NCBI GenBank assembly: GCA_025363205.1
Contig: JANYEI010000038.1
Span: forward strand, 1-64,000
Direction of reading: 5' to 3'
Source of the DNA: Frigoribacterium sp.
Lineage (GTDB): Bacteria; Actinomycetota; Actinomycetes; Actinomycetales; Microbacteriaceae
DNA length: 64,000 nt
A program made the position numbers and the translations under genes. Of the stretch, positions 25,712 through 36,449 are shown one piece after another. The notes beneath the pieces were generated by a model that was not told the DNA's origin, ran no database searches, and saw nothing but the letters and a program-made list of their open reading frames with translations. Positions within the stretch are counted from its first letter, which is position 1, and each line of letters starts with the position of its first letter.

Positions 25712-26641
25712 CTACGGCAGCACGTGACCCGCCGCCGTGAAGAGGCGATACCACTCGGGGCGGGTGAGAGGCACGTCCGAACCGGCCGCCGAGTCGCGCA
25801 CTCGGTCGATATTCGTGGTTCCGAGCACCACCTGCATGTTGGCCGGATGACGCGTGATCCACGCCACCGCAATGGCCGCGGCCGGCACCTGGTAGCTGCT
25901 CGCAAGTTCATCGATTACGTCGTTCAACTCCGCGTAGTTCTCCCGGTCTCCGAGGAACACTCCGTCGAAGAATCCCTTCTGGAATGGCGACCAGGCCTGG
26001 AGGGTGATCTCCTTGAGGCGGCAGTAGTCGAGGATGCCGTTGTCGCGATCGATCGACTGGTCCAGCCCGGCCATGTTGGCGGAGACTCCCGCAGCAATGA
26101 GCGGAGCGTGGGTGATGCTGAGCTGCACCTGGTTCACGACGAGCGCTTGGTCCAGCGATGCGGCGAGAAGTTCGATCTGCCCTGGAGTGTGATTCGACAC
26201 CCCGAACTGGCGCACCTTTCCCGAGCTGTGCAGCGCGTCGAAAGCGGCCGCCACCTCATCGGGTTCGACCAGGGCATCCGGGCGGTGCAGCAGCAGGAGG
26301 TCGAGGTAGTCGGTCCGGAGGGCGGCGAGGGACTCATCCACGGAACGGAGGATGTGCTCTGTCGAGTAGTCCCAGAAACCCGAGCGGATGCCCACCTTCG
26401 ACTGGATCGTTATGGCCGACCGCTCGGACGCTGAGAACGTGATCGCCTCGCCGAATCGTCGTTCGCATCCGTGAGTGGTGTCGCCATAAATGTCGGCATG
26501 ATCGAAGAACGTGATGCCGGTGTCAATCGCGGCTCCTACCAGGGACCGGATTTGTGAATCGGAGAGGGGTTGGATTCGCATCAGCCCGAGAATGATGTTC
26601 GGAACTTCGACGGTTGAATTCAGCAGAGTCAGTGTCTTCAT
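25712..26641 (-). CDS. aldo/keto reductase (YdhF-like)
   Basis: A 309-residue NADPH-dependent reductase. The tetrad is Asp47 (TFFDHADIYG), Tyr52, Lys82 (IQSKVGI) and His119 (LLLLHRPD). The segment GVSNHTPGQIELL and the closing VVLGTTNIDR fit the YdhF/AKR11-like group. It differs in sequence from the aldo/keto reductase at 17959, so it is not a recent duplicate. A single gene with about 130 bases to the divergent acetyl-CoA synthetase start. Substrate not predictable. Confidence 0.9.
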   Translation of the reverse strand: MKTLTLLNSTVEVPNIILGLMRIQPLSDSQIRSLVGAAIDTGITFFDHADIYGDTTHGCERRFGEAITFSASERSAITIQSKVGIRSGFWDYSTEHILRSVDESLAALRTDYLDLLLLHRPDALVEPDEVAAAFDALHSSGKVRQFGVSNHTPGQIELLAASLDQALVVNQVQLSITHAPLIAAGVSANMAGLDQSIDRDNGILDYCRLKEITLQAWSPFQKGFFDGVFLGDRENYAELNDVIDELASSYQVPAAAIAVAWITRHPANMQVVLGTTNIDRVRDSAAGSDVPLTRPEWYRLFTAAGHVLP

Positions 26642-26771
26642 CGGTCAAGTCTGCGCCCTGCACTGGGATCGTGTTGGCGCTGCCGGGAGCCAACCGAATC
26701 GTGACGGTCTTCGTTACGCGGTCTTACGTCTGAGCAGCGGCCGCTGCGCGCGAAACTGTAGCGTCGAATCA

Positions 26772-28790
<2,019 letters not shown>

Positions 28791-28800
28791 CTTTCCGAAG

Positions 28801-28832
28801 GATCGGCACGGAGCGCAATTCGGTGCCCGATC
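28801..28832. terminator. hairpin between acs and the response regulator
   Basis: GATCGGCAC (28801-28809) and GTGCCCGATC (28823-28832) pair with one bulged base, just past the acs stop and overlapping the convergent response-regulator stop codon. There is no U-tract, so it is a weak terminator candidate for both converging transcripts. Confidence 0.35.
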
Positions 28833-29472
28833 AGCCCTCTGCTGTGGGATGCGAGCCGAGATGCAGGATCGCGGCCTGGGTGCGACGCTGCAGACCGAGC
28901 TTGGCAAGCAGCCCGGAGACGTAGTTTTTCACGGTCTTCTCGGCGAGCGAGAGTTCCGTGCCGATCTGGCGATTGGTGAGTCCGCCCGCGATCAGGGAGA
29001 GGATCTGTGTCTCCCGGGCGGTCAGTGACCCGAGGCGCGGGTCGGTGTCGGAGCGGGTGTGGATGCGCTCGATCACCTTGCGGGTGAGCATCGGGTCGAG
29101 CAGGGAGCGACCGCTCGCCACTTTTCGAAGCGACTCGATTAGACCGCTGCCTCGGACATCCTTGAGCACATAGCCGGATGCCCCGGCGATGATGGCAGCG
29201 GACAGCGCCTCCTCATCGTCGTAGGCGGTGAGAATAAGACACTTGACCTGCGGATTCTGTGATCGCACGTCTCGGCAGACGTCGATCCCGCTGCCGTCGG
29301 GAAGGCGTACATCGAGCAGCACAACGTCGGGAAGGGTCGCGGCGATGCGTGACCGGGCCTGCGCCGCGGTGCCCGCTTCGCCGATTACCTCGATGTCGTG
29401 CTCCGTACCGAGCAACTCAGCGATTCCGCGCCGCACGATCTCGTGATCGTCCACAAGGAAGACCCGGATCAT
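28831..29472 (-). CDS. NarL/FixJ-family response regulator, DevR/DosR-like
   Basis: A 213-residue regulator. The receiver domain has DD at 8-9 and phosphoacceptor Asp54 in VVLLDVRLPDG; YVLKDVRG carries the conserved Lys. The C-terminal LuxR-type helix-turn-helix reads LTARETQILSLIAGGLTNRQ, then LAEKTVKNYVSGLLAKLG, very close to mycobacterial DosR, including the DNA-contact helix with Lys-Thr-Val-Lys-Asn. It overlaps the sensor kinase gene by four bases. Boxes resembling the DosR site are found in this window, so it likely activates low-oxygen genes nearby. Naming it DevR is by similarity. Confidence 0.9.
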   Translation of the reverse strand: MIRVFLVDDHEIVRRGIAELLGTEHDIEVIGEAGTAAQARSRIAATLPDVVLLDVRLPDGSGIDVCRDVRSQNPQVKCLILTAYDDEEALSAAIIAGASGYVLKDVRGSGLIESLRKVASGRSLLDPMLTRKVIERIHTRSDTDPRLGSLTARETQILSLIAGGLTNRQIGTELSLAEKTVKNYVSGLLAKLGLQRRTQAAILHLGSHPTAEG

Positions 29473-31223
29473 GATGCCTCCGTTCCGTCTTCGTCACTGC
29501 TTTCGATCGGAACGCTCCAATACAGCCGGGTGCCCTCGGCGCTGGACTCCACGACGAACGATCCGCCGCGAGCAATCGCCCTTGCCTCGAGGTTGGCGAG
29601 CCCGCTTCGACGGGGCGTGTCAGTGATTCCTCCCCCGTTGTCGGAGATCACGAGGTGCATCATGCCGTCCCCGACGTCGAGCGTTACTGCGGTCTGCTCG
29701 GCGTTGGCATGCTTCGCAGCGTTCGCCAGTGCCTCGCGGGCCACCGCAACGACATCATCGGCGAGTCCACCGGTGACGACGAGGTCTACCGGACCGGTGA
29801 AAGCGACCGTCGGGCTCTTCTGCAATCCAGAGGTGATGTCATTGGCCAGATCGATGATGCGGTGCCGCACCGAATCACGGGTGTCTTCGCGAGCCGAAAG
29901 AGCGAAGATCACCGTGCGAATCTGGGTGACGGCGGAGTCGAGGTGGCTCACCGACTGGAGGATCCGCTCTCGATCGACTTCCGATTCGATCGATCCGGCA
30001 ACGCTCTGCAGTTCGAGACCGGTGCCGAAAAGCTGTTGGATCACGTGGTCGTGCAGGTCTCGCGCGATCCTTCCGCGATCCTCGAGCAGCAGCATCCGCT
30101 GTTCGGACGCCCGGGCGCGGGCCAGCTGCATGGCAAGGCTGGCCTGCCCGGCGAAGTCCGCGGCCATCTCGAGGTCGGACGGGGCGAAGCAGAGCCCCCC
30201 CGCCATGCGCGCCACCAACAACACACCCTCGGCTCGGCCGGACGAGATGAGGGGAACAGCCATCATCGGGCCGAGCGGGCGCTCGGTCGAGAAGAGCTCG
30301 GAGTCGGGGCTTCCGCCCCCGACGAGGCGGGGCTGCTTACCCTCGAGAACGCTTCCGGCAAGCGTGCCAGCCGAGGGGAAGCTCCGGCCGACGAGATCGG
30401 CCTCTCCGTCGCCGCGAGCGATCTCGACAACGAGCGTGCCTGCGGTCGAGTGGGGAAGGATCATGCAGACGAGGTCGCTCTCGGCGAGCACGAGCACGCG
30501 GCTCACCAGGGTGGAGAGAGAGTCCGACCGGTCAGAGGAGAGCATCGCGGCAGTGATCTCAGCGGAGGCAGCAGACCAGGCCTGTCGGCGACGAGTCTCG
30601 GCGAACAGCCTGGCATTGTCGATGGCGAACCCCGCGGAGGCCGCGAGCGATTCAACCAGCTGTTCGTCTTCGCTGCTGAAGGTGCCGGAAGCCTGGTTGC
30701 TCAGGTAGAGATTGCCGTAGACCACATCACGCACCCGGATCGGTACCCCGAGAAAGCTCTCCATCGCCGGATGCCCGGCCGGGAATCCGCTTGACCGCGA
30801 GTCGTCGTGGAGGTGCTCGAGTCGGATGGGTCGGGGGTCGTCGATGAGGGCACCGAGCAAGCCGTGCCCCTCGGGCAAGTGGCCGATGATGAGAGCCTGC
30901 TCCGGGGGAATCCCGACGTGGATAAACTGCTCGAGACCGCCACCCGGAGCGATCACACCGAGGGCACCGTATTCGGAGCCCACCAGTTCCACCGCGGCCC
31001 GCACGATCCGCTCGAGGACGACGGGCAGCTCGAGGTGTTCCACGACGGCAAGGTTCGCCCGGAGCAGTGCGCGCAGTCGACCCTGCGTGGCGAGAACATC
31101 CTGAGCGCGATCCACGAGGTCGCTGAGCGCACGGTCGAGTTCTGCTCGCGGCTTATCGGGGAAGGTGAGAAGTTCGTCGTGCGATGCCACGTAATTCCCC
31201 TGCCGACGCTGATCAAGTGACAC
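29469..31223 (-). CDS. GAF-domain sensor histidine kinase, DevS/DosS-like
   Basis: A 584-residue cytoplasmic kinase with two GAF domains (about 60-205 and 230-370), a HisKA_3 segment RIARDLHDHVIQQLFGTG with phosphoacceptor His391, and an ATPase domain with ISDNGGG. In the first GAF domain, GFPAGHPAMESFLGVPIRV places His151 where mycobacterial DosS has its proximal haem ligand His149; FLGVPIRVRDVVYGNLYL is also shared. It therefore probably senses oxygen, NO or CO through haem and passes phosphate to the regulator at 28831. It is divergent from a stress-protein/cytochrome bd operon. Confidence 0.9.
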   Translation of the reverse strand: MSLDQRRQGNYVASHDELLTFPDKPRAELDRALSDLVDRAQDVLATQGRLRALLRANLAVVEHLELPVVLERIVRAAVELVGSEYGALGVIAPGGGLEQFIHVGIPPEQALIIGHLPEGHGLLGALIDDPRPIRLEHLHDDSRSSGFPAGHPAMESFLGVPIRVRDVVYGNLYLSNQASGTFSSEDEQLVESLAASAGFAIDNARLFAETRRRQAWSAASAEITAAMLSSDRSDSLSTLVSRVLVLAESDLVCMILPHSTAGTLVVEIARGDGEADLVGRSFPSAGTLAGSVLEGKQPRLVGGGSPDSELFSTERPLGPMMAVPLISSGRAEGVLLVARMAGGLCFAPSDLEMAADFAGQASLAMQLARARASEQRMLLLEDRGRIARDLHDHVIQQLFGTGLELQSVAGSIESEVDRERILQSVSHLDSAVTQIRTVIFALSAREDTRDSVRHRIIDLANDITSGLQKSPTVAFTGPVDLVVTGGLADDVVAVAREALANAAKHANAEQTAVTLDVGDGMMHLVISDNGGGITDTPRRSGLANLEARAIARGGSFVVESSAEGTRLYWSVPIESSDEDGTEAS

Positions 31224-31302
31224 CGATTCGGGACCGGGTCAGCGCGTGTGCCGGCATTTTCGAGCGTAGCGCGTCGGGGTGCGAGCCTGAGCAAATGGTC
31301 GC

Positions 31303-31316
31303 GGGACTTTAGGCCC
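31303..31316. promoter_or_regulatory. DosR-box-like palindrome between devS-like gene and usp-cyd operon
   Basis: GGGACTTTAGGCCC matches the core GGGACTWWAGTCCC of the mycobacterial DosR box TTSGGGACTWWAGTCCCSAA at 13 of 14 positions. It lies 80 bases upstream of the kinase start on one side and 57 bases upstream of the universal stress protein ATG on the other, so it could serve both. Confidence 0.65.
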
Positions 31317-31372
31317 CATCGCTTAGTGAGCATCCCTTCATGCTGGGGGAAGAGAGAAGCGGGGGCAGTGTG

Positions 31373-32257
31373 ATGGACAAAATGATCCTTGTCGGAGTAG
31401 ACGGCACTTCGGCGTGCCATGCGGCGATCCGCTGGGCGGTACTTCGGGCAGCAACCCTGCGATCCTGCGTCGTGCTAGTGCACGTCGTCGATGACGAGTG
31501 GGGCATGATCGGCGAACAGTCGATCTCAGAACTCCACCCCTCCGCCTACGCTCTCGTGGAGAAGGACGCGGTCTTCGCCCGTTCGATCGATTCCGCGGTC
31601 ACCGTCAGCACCCGCGTGCTTCTCGGTGATCCGATGGTCGAACTGGGCGTCGTGTCCCGGGAGGTCGGTCTCGTCGTCATCGGAACTCACAAAACAGGTT
31701 TCCTGCACGGACGCGCCTTCGGCTCACGCAGCCTCCAGCTCGCCGCGACGGCGTGGTGCCCGGTCGCCGTGATTCCCGAAGGATCGACAACCGAGCGCCA
31801 TGGGATCGTCGCTGGCATCGACGACTCGGACGCCGGCCGCGCCGCCGTGCGGTTCGCCGCCAACGAAGCACACCGCGTGAATGAGGAGCTGGTGCTGCTG
31901 CGCGCCTGGACCTCCAGCGCGCACGGTTCCGAAGCGGAAGACGGAGCCGCGGAGCAGCGTGCCCGGGATGCCTTGGAGACCCTCGGGTCCCAATCCGTGG
32001 CCCTCGCCCACAGCGCCGGAGACGGGGTGCTGGTGCGCACGCGCACTTTACGTCGCCCGGCGGCGGAAGCTCTCGTCGACGCAGGCATGTCGGCCGAACT
32101 GCTCGTGATTGGCAGCTCTCGGAGGCACGGCGCCCAGATGGCGGCCCTTGGCCCGGTGAGCCACGACGTGCTGCTCAACATCGCCGGACCGACACTCGTC
32201 GTGCACGGCGACACCGAGGCTCGCCCAGAAGCAGAACTGGCCGGCCGAACGAAATGA
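31373..32257 (+). CDS. universal stress protein, tandem USP domains
   Basis: About 294 residues with two USP (UspA-fold) domains. The first begins MILVGVDGTSACHAAIRWAV; the second begins IVAGIDDSDAGRAAVRFAAN and carries the ATP-binding-type glycine motif near VIGSSRRHGAQMAALGPVSH. DosR regulons typically include such proteins. I chose the ATG at 31373; the longer frame to 31340 lacks family sequence. A DosR-box-like site lies 57 bases upstream, and cydA begins 31 bases downstream, so it probably heads the cytochrome bd operon. Confidence 0.88.
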   Translation: MDKMILVGVDGTSACHAAIRWAVLRAATLRSCVVLVHVVDDEWGMIGEQSISELHPSAYALVEKDAVFARSIDSAVTVSTRVLLGDPMVELGVVSREVGLVVIGTHKTGFLHGRAFGSRSLQLAATAWCPVAVIPEGSTTERHGIVAGIDDSDAGRAAVRFAANEAHRVNEELVLLRAWTSSAHGSEAEDGAAEQRARDALETLGSQSVALAHSAGDGVLVRTRTLRRPAAEALVDAGMSAELLVIGSSRRHGAQMAALGPVSHDVLLNIAGPTLVVHGDTEARPEAELAGRTK

Positions 32258-32288
32258 CACCCCTGCCAGATCCGATCCGGAGATATCA

Positions 32289-33698
32289 GTGGACGACATC
32301 CTCAGTCCCCTCGTATTGTCGCAGTGGCAGTTCGGGCTCACCACGATCTACCACTTCCTGTTCATCCCGATCACGATCGGAATGGCCACCACCACAGCGG
32401 TATTCCAGACGGCATGGTACCGAACGGCGAAGGTCAGCTACCTGCATCTCACTCAGTTCTTCGGCAAGATCTTTCTCATCAACTTCGCGATGGGGGTGGT
32501 GACCGGCATCGTGCAGGAGTTTCAGTTCGGAATGAACTGGTCTACCTACTCTCGATTCGTCGGAGATGTTTTCGGCGCTCCGCTCGCCATGGAGGGCCTC
32601 CTCGCCTTCTTCCTCGAGGCCACTTTCATCGGCCTATGGATCTTTGGATGGGACAAACTGCCAAAGGGCCTCCACCTCGCCACGATCTGGATCACGGCCG
32701 CTGGCACCATCCTCTCGGCCTACTTCATCCTCGCGGCGAACGCGTTTATGCAGAATCCGGTCGGCTTCCGTATGAATGAAGCCCGCGGCCGGGCGGAGCT
32801 CACCGACATCTGGGCTGTGCTCACCAACAAGGTTTCGCTCGCGTCGTTTCCGCACACGATCACCGCGTCGTTCATGGTCTCGTCCGCGCTGGTGATCTGC
32901 ATCGCCGCTTGGCATCTCGCCCGCAGGCGGAATCTTGACACCATGCGACCGGCGATGATCTTCGCCCTCTGGACGATGATCGGCGCCGGTATCCTCACGG
33001 TGCTCACCGGCGACCAGCTTGGTCTCGTGATGGTGCAGACGCAGCCGATGAAGATGGCCGCCGCCGAAGCCGCCTACAACACGGTGAATGGGGCGGATGC
33101 CTCGTTCTCGATCTTCACTCTTGGCACACCCGACGGGGTGAACGAACTGTTCTCTATCCGCATTCCGTACCTGCTGTCATTCCTCTCGACTCACACGCTG
33201 AACGGAACCGTCGAGGGAATCAACGACCTGCAGGCGCAATACCGCACGCTCTACGGACCAGGCAACTACGCGCCGGTGGTCTGGATCACCTATTGGGCGT
33301 TCCGCTGGATGATCGGGCTCGGCATGCTCTCGGTGCTGCTCTCGGCCGCTGGCCTCTGGCTGATGCGCAAGGGGCGCCTCCCCAAGAACCCGTGGGTCTG
33401 GCGAGTGGCCGTCTGGGCCTTCCCGCTGCCCCTCGCGGCAATGATCGTCGGCTGGATCTTCACCGAGATGGGCCGCCAGCCGTGGATCGTCTTCAGCCTG
33501 CTCAAGACCAAGGACGGCGTCTCGCCCAATCTCACCGGTCTCGACGTGCTGATCTCGATAGTCGCCTTCACGCTGGTCTACGGCATCCTCGCGGTGGTCG
33601 AATTCCGGCTCCTGAAGCGAGCCGCCCAGAGGGGACCAGAGGGCGCGCCGGTCACCGACGACTCCGAAGTGCCGACCGCCCACGTGACTGTGTACTAA
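32289..33698 (+). CDS. cydA: cytochrome bd ubiquinol oxidase subunit I
   Basis: A 469-residue membrane protein that oxidises quinol and reduces oxygen with high affinity via haems b558, b595 and d. His22 (TTIYHFLFIP) corresponds to the haem b595 ligand; SFPHTITASFMV holds the b558 His. GRQPWIV (about 396-402) is the conserved motif before the C-terminal helices. The periplasmic Q-loop is short, as in actinobacteria. It is followed by cydB after 20 bases and by cydDC. Placement behind a DosR-like system fits use at low oxygen. Confidence 0.95.
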   Translation: MDDILSPLVLSQWQFGLTTIYHFLFIPITIGMATTTAVFQTAWYRTAKVSYLHLTQFFGKIFLINFAMGVVTGIVQEFQFGMNWSTYSRFVGDVFGAPLAMEGLLAFFLEATFIGLWIFGWDKLPKGLHLATIWITAAGTILSAYFILAANAFMQNPVGFRMNEARGRAELTDIWAVLTNKVSLASFPHTITASFMVSSALVICIAAWHLARRRNLDTMRPAMIFALWTMIGAGILTVLTGDQLGLVMVQTQPMKMAAAEAAYNTVNGADASFSIFTLGTPDGVNELFSIRIPYLLSFLSTHTLNGTVEGINDLQAQYRTLYGPGNYAPVVWITYWAFRWMIGLGMLSVLLSAAGLWLMRKGRLPKNPWVWRVAVWAFPLPLAAMIVGWIFTEMGRQPWIVFSLLKTKDGVSPNLTGLDVLISIVAFTLVYGILAVVEFRLLKRAAQRGPEGAPVTDDSEVPTAHVTVY

Positions 33699-33721
33699 GA
33701 AACAACGCTAAGGAATAGATG

Positions 33722-34771
33722 ATGGATCTCAATATTCTGTGGTTCTGGATTGTCGGCTTCTTCTTCATCGGATATTTCGTGCTCGACGGCTTCGACTTCG
33801 GGGTCGGGATGGCGCTGCCATTTCTTGGTCGGGACGAGATCGATCGCCGCGTCATGATCAACACGATCGGACCGGTCTGGGATCTCAACGAGACCTGGCT
33901 GATCGTGGCGGGTGCTTCGCTGTTCGCCGCCTTCCCGGAGTGGTACGCCACACTGTTCAGCGGTTTCTACCTCGCACTTCTCCTCATCCTGCTCGCACTG
34001 ATCGCTCGTGGTGTCTCGTTCGAATATCGCCACCACCGGCCGGAATCGCGCTGGAAGAAATGGTTCGACGGCATGATCGTGGTGGGGTCGGCTGTACCGG
34101 CGCTGCTGTGGGGAGTGGCGTTCGCCAACATCGTGCAGGGGGTTCCGCTCAACGCCGGCCACAACTATACCGGCACGCTGTTTGACCTGCTCAACCCCTA
34201 CGCACTGCTCGGTGGGCTCACGACGCTCATGCTGTTCTTCACACACGGCGTTGTGTTCATTTCGCTCAAGACGGACGGCGACCTGCGACTGCGGGCCAGG
34301 AGACTCGCCATGCGGTCGGGGGCGATCACCATCCTCGTCGCTGCGGTCTTCCTCCTGTGGACCAACCTCGCCCATGGTCAGGTCGCGTCCTGGCTGCTCG
34401 CCCTACTGGCAGCGGTGCTCCTGATCGGATCGTTCTTCGCCAATCTCCGCGGACGGGAGCGCTACGCGTTCGGACTCATGGCCGGCACGATCGCCATCGC
34501 GGTCGCGAGTCTCTTCGCGGCACTCTTCCCCGACGTGATGCCGGCGAGCAATGATGTGGCCAACAGCCTCACGATCGCGAACGCGTCGAGTACTCCCTAC
34601 ACCCTCTCGGTGATGAGTTGGGTCGCCCTTGCGGTGCTGCCCTTCGTGCTCGCCTACCAGGCCTACACGTACTGGGTGTTCCGCAAGCGCATCACCCGGG
34701 CGTCGATCCCAGAGGACACGCAGCCGCTTGCCGACTCCCCGTCCGCATCGGCACCTGTGCTCGGCGGCTGA
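33722..34771 (+). CDS. cydB: cytochrome bd ubiquinol oxidase subunit II
   Basis: A 349-residue integral membrane subunit with eight or nine helices. The opening LNILWFWIVGFFFIGYFVLD with GFDFGVGM and the following WDLNETWLIV are the CydB signature. Two ATGs are adjacent (33719, 33722); AAGGA is better spaced for the second. It pairs with CydA and stabilises haem d. cydD follows after only 4 bases. Confidence 0.95.
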   Translation: MDLNILWFWIVGFFFIGYFVLDGFDFGVGMALPFLGRDEIDRRVMINTIGPVWDLNETWLIVAGASLFAAFPEWYATLFSGFYLALLLILLALIARGVSFEYRHHRPESRWKKWFDGMIVVGSAVPALLWGVAFANIVQGVPLNAGHNYTGTLFDLLNPYALLGGLTTLMLFFTHGVVFISLKTDGDLRLRARRLAMRSGAITILVAAVFLLWTNLAHGQVASWLLALLAAVLLIGSFFANLRGRERYAFGLMAGTIAIAVASLFAALFPDVMPASNDVANSLTIANASSTPYTLSVMSWVALAVLPFVLAYQAYTYWVFRKRITRASIPEDTQPLADSPSASAPVLGG

Positions 34772-34775
34772 GTCG

Positions 34776-36449
34776 ATGCGTCCCCTTGATCCCCGGCTGC
34801 TGCGTTATGCGACAGCGGCCCGCACCTTCTTCGGAGTGGGCGTCGTACTGGGGATCGTGAGGACGGCAGCGACTGTTGCGTTCTGCTTGGTGCTCTCGCA
34901 GGCGATCGTTGGGGCGATCAACGGACGGTCATTCACCGAATTGCTACCCGACATCCTGACCATTGCCGGTGTCGGGATCCTGAGAGCTGGCACGATCTGG
35001 GTGATGGATGTTGCGGCGGCCCGCGGTGCCGCTGCGGTGAAAAGCCAGTTGCGCCGGCGACTCGTCACCGGCCTCGCCCGGCTCGGCCCCGGCTGGCTCA
35101 GCGGGCGCAACCGAATGGATGTCGTGACGACCGCGGGCGCCGGCCTTGACGCGCTCGACGGCTACTTTTCGCTCTTCCTCCCCCAGCTCATCCTCACCGC
35201 GATCGCGACTCCGCTGGTGATCGTCGCGATTTTTCTTCAGGACCTGACCAGCGGCATCCTCGTGGTCGTCGCGTTGCCACTAATCCCGATCTTCATGATC
35301 CTGATTGGGCTGGCGACCCAGACGGTGCAAAGGCGCCAATGGCTGGTGCTCGCACGGATGTCAAGCCGGTTTCTCGATGTGGTCGGCGGGCTCGCCACTC
35401 TCAAGATTTTCGGCCGACAGCATCGCCAGGCGGCCCGCATCGAGTCGCTCACCGAGACCTACCGTGTCGAGACGATGAAAGTGCTGCGCATTTCATTTCT
35501 CAGCGGCTTCGCTCTCGAGCTGATCGGCAGCCTCTCGGTGGCGCTGGTGGCGGTGTCCGTTGGGTTGCGGCTGGTCGACGGAAGCCTCGGACTCGCTGTC
35601 GGACTCTTCGTGCTTCTGCTAGTACCGGAGGCATTCCTGCCGCTGCGCCAGGTGGGAGCGAACTATCACGCGGCCGCGAATGGAGTCGCCGCCGCGGAGG
35701 ATGTCTTCGAAATCCTCGATGCCGCGCTCGCGGTGACGAGAGAGTCGGAGGCGCTCGGCGACCGGGCGACGTCTCTCATTCGTAGCGAGCTGCGCTTCAG
35801 CGAGGTGAGTGTGCGCCACGAGGGGAGGGCCGTGGTTGACCGCTTCTCCGCGGTGATCCGCCCGGGTCGGCTGACGGTCCTTGCCGGTCCGAGTGGATCG
35901 GGAAAATCATCCCTTCTGGCCGCCCTCCTCGGCTTTGTGCCATTCGACGGCAGGATCGAGATCGGTGCCGCGGGCGAAATCGGTGCCGCGGGCGAAATCA
36001 GTGCCGCGCGCACGGCCGGCGATCGTCGTTCGCGAACAGCGTGGGCGGGACAGGGAGCGCCGCTGCTCGAGGGCACAGTCGCCAGCAATGTCGCGCTAGG
36101 TGCGCTGCAGCCGGACATCACGCTCGTGCGCCGCGCGCTCACCCTGGCCGCGCTCGGCTCACTCGACCCCGAATTGCCGGTGAGTGCAACGGGCAGCGGA
36201 CTCTCCGGCGGGCAGGCCGCGCGGGTGGTGGCCGCCCGAGCGATTTACCGCGGTATCGACCGATACTGTCCCGTTCTGGTCTTCGACGAACCCAGCGCCG
36301 CCCTCGATTGCCGCGCTGAAGCAGAATTACTCCGAGGGCTCCGTCGGCTGGCCGACGAGGGCTACACCGTGCTCGTCGTTAGCCATCGACCGGCGATCAT
36401 CGCAGCGGCGGACGAACAGATCGCACTGGGGGTCGCCCTGCATGTTTGA
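34776..36449 (+). CDS. cydD: ABC exporter CydD, cytochrome bd assembly
   Basis: A 557-residue ABC half-exporter: six membrane helices, then an ATPase domain with Walker A AGPSGSGKSSLLAALLG, signature LSGGQAARVVAARA, Walker B LVFDEPSAALDCRAE and SHRPA. CydDC exports thiols (glutathione/cysteine in E. coli) or handles haem, and is needed to assemble cytochrome bd. I start it at the ATG at 34776, four bases past cydB. Between Walker A and signature there is an 18-bp tandem duplication (35961-36008, GAAGEI repeated) that lengthens a loop. Its end overlaps cydC by 8 bases. Confidence 0.94.
   Translation: MRPLDPRLLRYATAARTFFGVGVVLGIVRTAATVAFCLVLSQAIVGAINGRSFTELLPDILTIAGVGILRAGTIWVMDVAAARGAAAVKSQLRRRLVTGLARLGPGWLSGRNRMDVVTTAGAGLDALDGYFSLFLPQLILTAIATPLVIVAIFLQDLTSGILVVVALPLIPIFMILIGLATQTVQRRQWLVLARMSSRFLDVVGGLATLKIFGRQHRQAARIESLTETYRVETMKVLRISFLSGFALELIGSLSVALVAVSVGLRLVDGSLGLAVGLFVLLLVPEAFLPLRQVGANYHAAANGVAAAEDVFEILDAALAVTRESEALGDRATSLIRSELRFSEVSVRHEGRAVVDRFSAVIRPGRLTVLAGPSGSGKSSLLAALLGFVPFDGRIEIGAAGEIGAAGEISAARTAGDRRSRTAWAGQGAPLLEGTVASNVALGALQPDITLVRRALTLAALGSLDPELPVSATGSGLSGGQAARVVAARAIYRGIDRYCPVLVFDEPSAALDCRAEAELLRGLRRLADEGYTVLVVSHRPAIIAAADEQIALGVALHV
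35961..36008. repeat. 18-bp tandem repeat inside cydD
   Basis: ATCGGTGCCGCGGGCGAA at 35961-35978 and 35979-35996 is followed by a partial copy at 35997-36008. It adds repeated Ile-Gly-Ala-Ala-Gly-Glu in frame, in the ATPase domain after the Walker A helix. Confidence 0.9.

Noticed and set aside
29398-30708. 436-codon forward frame across the DevS-like kinase
   Set aside because: It is antisense to a kinase with full motifs; the composition is Ser/Arg-rich and non-conserved.
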